The notes below the pieces were generated by a model. That model worked only from the letters and a program-made list of their open reading frames with translations. It was not told the DNA's origin and did not search any database. From the NCBI GenBank assembly GCA_011048855.1, contig DSCZ01000245.1, positions 1-7,076 on the forward strand: a stretch of 7,076 nucleotides of DNA, read 5' to 3'. The DNA is from Desulfobacteraceae bacterium (GTDB lineage: Bacteria > Desulfobacterota > DSM-4660 > Desulfatiglandales > Desulfatiglandaceae). Position 1 is the stretch's first letter. Every line of letters begins with the position of its first letter. The position numbers and the translations under genes are program-made. Of this stretch, positions 1 to 5,208 are shown piece by piece.

Positions 1-14
1 AAATGACAGTCATT
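1..14 (+). repeat. Candidate left inverted repeat of the IS
   Basis: Bases 1-14 (AAATGACAGTCATT) align with the reverse complement of 1486-1500 (AAAGTGTCAGCTATT) with one gap and three mismatches. The match is weak and the repeat may continue left of the window. Confidence 0.4.
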
Positions 15-97
15 GGTACTATTGACGGATAATTTATTGATATAAAGTTGCTGAGATGGGAAAATATATTCATGAGAAATAGCCTTGAGAACAAGTC

Positions 98-1494
98 ATG
101 ATCGGGGTTGAGAGTCCCAAGAGCGGCAAGTTGTTTTACAATTTCAGTTTGGAAAAGAAGGTAAGGAAGAATCATCCTTTGCGCAAGTTGAAGGAGATTT
201 TAAATCTTGATTTCATGTACGGTTTATTGAAAGACAAAATGGATACAACGGCAATGTATCGGTGCCGCCGCCGGTGATCATGAAGATGATGATGCTGTTG
301 TTTTTGTACAATGTCCGCTCGGAGCGGGAGATGATGGAGACGATCCCGGAGCGTTTAGATTGGCTGTGGTTTTTGGGCTACGACATCGATGATGAGATAC
401 CTGATCACAGCGTGTTGAGCAAGGCCAGGAGACGTTGGGGAGAAGAGGTTTTCAGGGAGTTGTTTTGCCGCGTAGTGAGACAGGCGGTTGAAGTCGGTTT
501 GGTTGATGGCGAGAAGATATTTGTTGATGCCAGTCTGGTGGAAGCCGATGCGTCGAAGAACTCAGTTAAGAAACTGGACGACATCAAGTTGGATGAGCAG
601 TACCATGAACTGATGAAGCGCCTGGATGAGCGGGGCGAGGACGGTATTGGCAAACATGGAAAGGTTAACCGCCGGCACATCAGCAGCACGGATCCGGATG
701 CAACCATCACCAGTCAGAGCGGAGTCAGTAAACTGAGCTACAAGGTTCATCGCAGCGTGGATGAGCAAGAAGAGATCATCACCAGTTGCTTCGTAACGAC
801 GGGTGCGGTAAATGAAGCGCATGTGCTGGGAAAGACGATAGCCGATCATAAAGACGCTGTTGGGAAAACGGTTAAGACGGTAGTGGCGGACAGCAAATAT
901 GGGACGAAAGAAAACTACCAGGCACTCAAGGGAAGGGGCGTCAAGACACACATCAAGAACTTGGGGGCGGCGCAAGCGGCGCGCGCGGTCGTGTTTGGCA
1001 AAGACAGGTTTACTTATGTGGCGGAGAGAGATGTGTATGTTTGCCCTGCGGGAAAGGAGTTGCGGCGACGGAGTTGGAACCGGAACCGGCAATGGATGAA
1101 GTACCGGATTGACAAAGAGCATTGCGCGAGTTGCGAGTTAAGAAGCCAATGCACGAATGATAAAAACGGGCGCTCCCTCAATCGCACGCCTGGAGATGAT
1201 TTGATTGCGGCCGGTCGACAAGATGCGGCCAGCAAAGAAGGTGTAACCGACTTAAAAAAACGACAGCACTTAATGGAGCGAAGTTATGCTTATGGGAAGC
1301 GGTTCGGCTTCAAGCGTGCACGTTGGCGGTCGACGTGGCGTGTCAGCATCCAGCAACTGTTGGTGGCCACGGTGCAGAATCTTATGAAAATCACAAAATA
1401 CGGGGATCTGGCCGAGGAATTATGCCTGAGTGTATTATGTTTGTTTAGAAAATCAGGAAATACCCTGAATTTTAGAGTTTTTCAAAATAGCTGA
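98..1494 (+). pseudogene. IS1182-family DDE transposase, frameshifted near codon 48
   Basis: This would be the DDE transposase that cuts and joins the IS ends. The ATG at 98 opens a frame starting MIGVESPKSGKLFYNFSL and running to K47 (236-238), after which it reaches a stop at about 266. The remainder, beginning GYNGNVSVPPPV, is in another frame from 241 and runs to TGA at 1492-1494. Joining the frames with one restored base gives about 465 residues, a normal length for this group. Catalytic residues are visible: the first Asp in IFVDASLVEADAS (codon 526), the second in VVADSKYGT (codon 889) and the Glu in HLMERSYAYGKR (codon 1276). A cysteine cluster typical of the family (CPAGKE, then CASCELRSQC) is coded at about 1042-1152. 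The simplest lesion is a lost T, since AAA-TAT-GGA-TAC would read K-Y-G-Y. The site is not a canonical slippery heptamer, so programmed frameshifting is unlikely. A GTG at 262 could start a shortened protein, but that would lack the conserved N-terminus. A sequencing error cannot be excluded. Confidence 0.88.
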
Positions 1495-1500
1495 CACTTT
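1486..1500 (-). repeat. Candidate right inverted repeat of the IS
   Basis: The reverse complement of this stretch begins AAAGTGTCAG and matches the first bases of the window imperfectly. It contains the transposase stop codon. The exact outer boundary of the element is uncertain by several bases. Confidence 0.4.
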
Positions 1501-1714
1501 CTTGCCTGTTTGGGCAACAGCCCGTTGAGATCTGACCCCGATGCCTTTATGGAAGCATTATCTCTTCATAAGTCGGAATCATGTTCACTCCTTTTCAACC
1601 CACCTGGGCACTTACTACACCTTCTCCCCACAAGATCAAAAAGTCAAACCCCTTCCTCCCGTTAAGCAACATTGGAAGCCATCATTCCAGATTCTATCTC
1701 CAGGTTTACATTGA

Positions 1715-1743
1715 TTGACATTCATTGAGAGGAGGAATAAAAT
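1715..1743 (+). promoter_or_regulatory. Predicted sigma-70 promoter of the restriction-modification operon
   Basis: A perfect -35 hexamer TTGACA (1715-1720) is followed after exactly 17 bases by TAAAAT (1738-1743), five of six matches to TATAAT. Transcription would start near 1750, leaving a leader of about 70 bases before the hsdR ATG at 1820. The promoter faces hsdR and is the best match I saw upstream of it. It is predicted from sequence alone. Confidence 0.65.
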
Positions 1744-1752
1744 TTCAGCAAC

Positions 1753-1789
1753 GAATGAATCATTCATTCCCGAATGATCTTCATTCCCG
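1753..1789 (+). promoter_or_regulatory. Operator-like pair of dyads just downstream of the promoter
   Basis: A perfect inverted repeat GAATGAAT-C-ATTCATTC (1753-1769) is followed by a second dyad GAATGA-TCT-TCATTC (1772-1786). The 10-base string TTCATTCCCG also occurs twice as a direct repeat with a 17-base period (1763-1772 and 1780-1789). The array begins about three bases after the predicted transcription start, where a bound repressor would block transcription. The binding protein is unknown. The KilA-N product of the same operon is one candidate, by inference only. Confidence 0.45.
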
Positions 1790-1802
1790 GGAGCTTCGAT
1801 CG

Positions 1803-1813
1803 TCCCGTCGGGA
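1803..1813 (+). promoter_or_regulatory. Small dyad overlapping the hsdR ribosome binding site
   Basis: TCCCG-T-CGGGA is a perfect 5-bp dyad whose right arm overlaps the GGGAGA Shine-Dalgarno sequence (1810-1815), four bases before the hsdR ATG. The upstream CCCGGGA (1786-1792) offers alternative pairing with the same arms. Structure here could limit translation initiation of hsdR, but this is only suggestive. Confidence 0.25.
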
Positions 1814-1819
1814 GATTGC

Positions 1820-4363
1820 ATGTCCGCCAAAGAGGCAACGGCCCGCATCAAGATCAACCGACTGCTGGAGAACGCCGGTTGGCGCTTCTTTCCCGATAGG
1901 GGCAAACCGGCCAACATCCGCCTCGAAAGCAGCATCACCATCAAGGGCGCGGACCTGGAAGCCCTCGGCGAAGATTTCCAGCATGCCAAGCACGGTTATA
2001 TCGACTTTCTACTGCTGGATGAAAAAGGCTTCCCTCTTATTGTTCTGGAGGCGAAATCGGAAGACAAGGAACCACTGGTGTGCAAGGAACAGGCCCGCAA
2101 GTACGCCCGTTCCCTCAACTGCCGCTTCGTGATCCTCTCCAACGGCAACCTGCACTACTTCTGGGATCTGGAACGGGGAAACCCCCATATCATCACGGCT
2201 TTCCCAACTCCCGAATCGGTAATGGACTTTCGTCGCTTCAACCCTGATCCGTCCCGACTGGTTAGGGAGCCGGTCGGCGAAGACTACATCGCCCTGACCC
2301 AGAAACCCAATTTCCGGGATGAAGCGGGTTGGCGCAAGGAAAGTGAGCGCCCCGAATACATCCGCTCCCAGGGCTTGCGGTTTCTCCGTCCTTATTAATT
2401 ACAGGCCATTCACCGGCTACAGGCGGCGGTTCAACAGGGCAGCGACCGCTTCCTATTTGAGATGGCCACGGGAACCGGAAAAACCCTGACTGCCGCCGGG
2501 GTGATCAAGTTGTTCCTCCGCACCGGCAATGCGTCCCGCGTGCTGTTTCTTGTGGACCGGCTGGAGCTGGAGGATCAGGCCCACAAAGCCCTGCGGGATC
2601 TCCTCGCCAACGATTACACCCCGGTGATTTACAAGGAAAAGCGGGACGACTGGCGACGAGCGGAAATCGTGGTCACCACCGTCCAGTCCCTGCTGGTCAA
2701 CAACAAGTACCGTGACCTTTTTTCTCCCACGGATTTCGATCTGGTTATTTCCGATGAAGCCCACCGCTCCATCGGCGGCAACGCCCGGGCTGTTTTCGAA
2801 TATTTCGTGGGCTACAAACTGGGCCTGACGGCCACACCAAGGGATTACCTGCGCGCTTTTGACTTATCCGGGAGCACTTCCGGGGACCCCCGACAACTGG
2901 AGCGTCGGCTCCTGCTCGACACCTACCGTACCTTCGGCTGCGAAAGCGGCCAGCCCACTTTTCGCTATTCCCTGCTGGACGGGGTCAAAGACGGTTATCT
3001 GATCAATCCCACGGTGGTGGACGCCCGCACGGAAATCACCACCGCACTCCTGTCCGAAGATGGCTTCATTGTGTCCTACACGGATGAGGACGGCGAGGAC
3101 CACGAAGAATCATTCAGAAAACGGGAATTCGAGAAACGCTTTTTCTCCACCGCCACCAACCAGTTGTTCTGTCGGGTCTTCCTGGAGAACGCCCTGCGGG
3201 ATCCCGTCAGTGGTGAGATCGGCAAGGCCATCGTGTTCGCCGTCAGCCAGCATCACGCCGGACGCCTGGCACAGGTGTTCAACCAGATGGCGGCCCGCAT
3301 GTTTCCCTGTAGATACCGGTCCGACTTCGCCGTACAGGTGACCTCTTCCGTCCAGGACGCCCAGCAGTTCGCCGTCAATTTCAAGAACAACAATCTTCTG
3401 GGATCGGGCAATTTCATCCCTGGGTACAAGACCAGCAAGGCGCGGATCTGCGTGACCGTGGGCATGATGACCACGGGATACGATTGCACGGATATCTTGA
3501 ACCTGGGTTTATTCCGCCCCATTTTCTCGCCCACGGACTTCATCCAGATCAAGGGGCGGGGAACCCGGCGCCACAACTTCCTGGACCTGCTTTTCGATGA
3601 ATCCGTAAAGGACGGGGTAACCCATCCGGAAAAAACGAGTTTCAAGTTGTTCGATTTCTTCGCCAACTGCGAGTACTTCGAGGAGGAGTACGACTACGAC
3701 CAGGTGTTGGATCTGCCGCAACGCCCAGCCTCGAATGTGGGTGGAGGGCGTTGCCCTGAGCCGCTTCCGGGGCATCCGGGGACGTATGAACACCTGGGGG
3801 CGGACATCCTCTCATCCATGGTGGAAGAAAAGGTGGGTTGCGAAGGCATGAGGATCGATCGCATGTTCTTCGAACGCTTCGAGGAAACGGTGAGAGAGGA
3901 TCCGGTCATCGTGGCGGCCGTGGAATCGGGCCAGTGGGACCGGGTGATCGACTATGTCAATCAAGAGGTGTTCGACAAGCCCGAGGAGTACTATTCTCTG
4001 GAAAAACTGCGCAAAGCTGCGGCCGTGGACCGCCGCCTGACCCTGCGGGAGATCCTGGAAAAAGTCTTCGGACTGATTCCCAGCTTCAAGTCCAAGGACG
4101 AGATGCTGGAAGAGGAGTTCGCCAAGTTCGTGGCTGACCACAAGCCCGAAGAGGCCGGGGCCATTGCGGCCATCAGGCATTTCTTCAAGGCCTACATCAC
4201 CAGCGGCCGCTTGCGGGACATCATCGACCGCCGCCAGTACACGGATCTGGCGACCAACCCGGAGTTCTCCACCAGGGACTTCAGGGCGGTGCCAAAAAAA
4301 TACCGCAGTCTGGTGCCGGAATACATCAAGGATTATGTGTCCTTGAACCAGTTCGCCACTTAG
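1820..4363 (+). pseudogene. hsdR: Type I restriction enzyme R subunit (EcoEI-like), interrupted by one in-frame TAA
   Basis: HsdR is the ATP-dependent translocase and nuclease subunit of a type I restriction complex. Across the full frame it would be 847 residues, and the ATG at 1820 follows GGGAGA. The N-terminal nuclease domain shows the PD-(D/E)XK pattern: D62 in YIDFLLLD, E77 and K79 in VLEAKS, then QARKY at 91-95. The helicase core has Walker A MATGTGKT (215-222), DEAH (312-315), GLTATP (335-340), TTGYD (551-555) and QIKGRGTRR (576-584). The C-terminal part looks like the EcoEI R C-terminal domain and ends intact with KKYRSLVPEYIKDYV. The sole lesion is TAA at 2396-2398 (position 193), within RFLRPY-stop-LQAIHRL, where the family has the Q-motif glutamine. 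CAA to TAA is one C-to-T change. Translation would stop after a 192-residue nuclease fragment. The next in-frame ATG (2462) is the Met of Walker A and has no Shine-Dalgarno, so a working separate helicase is unlikely. Readthrough inserting Gln or a sequencing error remain possible. Confidence 0.92.
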
Positions 4364-4371
4364 GGAGAGGA

Positions 4372-5205
4372 ATGGCGAAAGAGAGAAAAGCCGTGGTTCG
4401 CGTCAACGGCAGCCCGATAACCGTACTGACCCATAACGAGGCCGAATATATCTCATTGACCGATATCGCCCGGCATAAAAACCCGGAACGCTCGGATGAT
4501 TTGATCAGGAACTGGCTGCGTAACCGAAATACGATTGAATTTCTCGGAATCTGGGAGCGCTTGAACAACCCCGGTTTTAAACCCGTCGAATTCGACGGGT
4601 TTAGAATGCAGGCGGGCTTGAACAGCTTTACCCTGACGCCCAAGCAATGGATAGAAAAAACCCGTGCCATCGGCATTGTCTCGAAACCCGGTCGCTACGG
4701 CGGCACCTTTGCGCACAAGGACATCGCCTTTGAATTCGCCACCTGGATTTCCGTTGAATTCAAGCTTTTCCTGATCAAGGAAATCCAGCGCCTGAAAGAA
4801 GAAGAAAACCGTCGGCTTTCGCTGGCCTGGAACCTGAATCGCACCCTCTCGAAATTGAACTATCGCATTCATACGGATGCGGTGCGGGAACACCTGATTC
4901 CCGACACGGTGACGGCGGCCCAGGCCTCCGTCACCTACGCCAGTGAAGCCGATGTCCTGAATGTGGCGCTGTTCGGCATGACCGCCGGGCAGTGGCGGTA
5001 CGCCAACCCCGACAAGGACGGCAACATCCGGGATCACGCATCGGTGGAACAACTGCTGGTGCTGGCCAACATTGAGGGCATGAACGCCGAACTGATCCAC
5101 TCCGAACTAAGCCAGTCTGAGCGACTCAATCGACTCAATCAGATCGCCATCCGACAGATGAAGGTACTGACCACGGATTCGTCAATCAAGAAACTAAAGG
5201 AATAG
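4372..5205 (+). CDS. KilA-N domain protein within the type I restriction-modification operon
   Basis: The 277-residue product carries a KilA-N domain, a DNA-binding fold common in phage and large-virus proteins. It runs from about residue 20 to 140: ISLTDIA (27-33), IRNWLRNRNTIEFLGIWE (45-62), SFTLTPKQWIEKTRAIGI (85-102), GRYGGTFAHKDIAFEFATWIS (107-127) and FKLFLIKEIQRLKEEE (130-145). The C-terminal half (about 165-277) includes SEADVLNVALFGMTAGQWR and EQLLVLANIEGMNAELI, a pattern I recognise from other KilA-N proteins but cannot assign a biochemical role. No signal peptide or membrane segment is seen. The ATG follows GGGAGAGGA, eight bases after the hsdR stop and three bases before hsdM, so it is very likely co-transcribed and co-translated. 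KilA-N genes do occur inside type I loci. The role here is unproven; autoregulation of the operon or an accessory defence factor would both fit. The sequence looks intact. Confidence 0.9.
   Translation: MAKERKAVVRVNGSPITVLTHNEAEYISLTDIARHKNPERSDDLIRNWLRNRNTIEFLGIWERLNNPGFKPVEFDGFRMQAGLNSFTLTPKQWIEKTRAIGIVSKPGRYGGTFAHKDIAFEFATWISVEFKLFLIKEIQRLKEEENRRLSLAWNLNRTLSKLNYRIHTDAVREHLIPDTVTAAQASVTYASEADVLNVALFGMTAGQWRYANPDKDGNIRDHASVEQLLVLANIEGMNAELIHSELSQSERLNRLNQIAIRQMKVLTTDSSIKKLKE
4578..4603. repeat. Perfect 26-bp palindrome inside the KilA-N gene
   Basis: From 4578 to 4603 each half is the exact reverse complement of the other. The left arm reads TAAACCCGTCGAA and the centre is the EcoRI site GAATTC at 4588-4593. 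As RNA it could fold into an 11-bp stem with an AATT loop. The centre falls between two codons, so both strands encode the same peptide, KPVEFDGF. No T run follows the right arm, so it is not called a terminator. The encoded peptide may be conserved, which would make the palindrome less improbable than it looks. Confidence 0.85.
5122..5139 (+). repeat. Tandem 9-base repeat in the KilA-N gene
   Basis: CGACTCAAT occurs twice back to back, encoding part of the RLNRLN sequence near the C-terminus. It keeps the reading frame and is probably a neutral or recent duplication. Confidence 0.6.
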
Positions 5206-5208
5206 AAC

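Larger units (their letters stand above)
1..1500 (+). mobile_element. IS1182-like insertion sequence, possibly cut at its left tip by the window edge
   Basis: The segment holds one DDE transposase gene bracketed by short imperfect inverted repeats. The left end (bases 1-14) resembles the reverse complement of 1486-1500: both read AAA, then TG, CAG and ATT with a few mismatches and a one-base gap. The transposase stop codon (1492-1494) lies inside the right repeat, so the gene fills the element almost to its end. The repeats may extend beyond base 1, so the true left tip and any target-site duplication cannot be seen. Family assignment rests on the transposase, not on the ends. The element lies upstream of the restriction-modification operon in the same orientation. 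It ends more than 200 bases before that operon's promoter, so it does not interrupt it. Confidence 0.7.
1501..1819. other. Non-coding region between the IS and hsdR
   Basis: No convincing gene is present here on either strand. From 1501 to about 1710 there are only weak dyads: GGGC-AACA-GCCC at 1512-1523, ATGC/GCAT around 1541-1558, and TGGAA/TTCCA at 1673-1689. None is followed by a T run, so none is called a terminator. The right part carries the promoter and the repeats listed separately. Open frames that enter this stretch on the minus strand are antisense to hsdR and lack family features. Confidence 0.6.

Noticed and set aside
22..46. Transposase promoter TTGACG ... TATAAA
   Set aside because: The spacer is only 13 bases, and alternative pairings in this AT-rich stretch are no better, so no promoter is called.
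72..101. Nine-codon leader frame whose TGA overlaps the transposase ATG
   Set aside because: The ATGA overlap suggests coupling, but a frame this short arises easily by chance and has no clear ribosome binding site.
562..1122. 186-codon open frame on the minus strand
   Set aside because: It lies opposite the transposase coding sequence between catalytic residues and shows no family features.
1673..1689. TGGAA/TTCCA hairpin as a terminator
   Set aside because: The stem is only 5 bp and no T run follows on either strand.
2396..2398. TAA reassigned as a sense codon
   Set aside because: I know of no bacterial code that reads TAA as glutamine, and no other gene here has an internal TAA. A point mutation is simpler.
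2462..4363. Separate helicase gene starting at ATG 2462
   Set aside because: The ATG is the first residue of Walker A, there is no Shine-Dalgarno, and the Q-motif region would be missing. It is the rest of hsdR.
4453..5100. 215-codon open frame on the minus strand
   Set aside because: It is antisense to the KilA-N gene. Its peptide KPVEFDGF is simply the palindrome read from the other strand.
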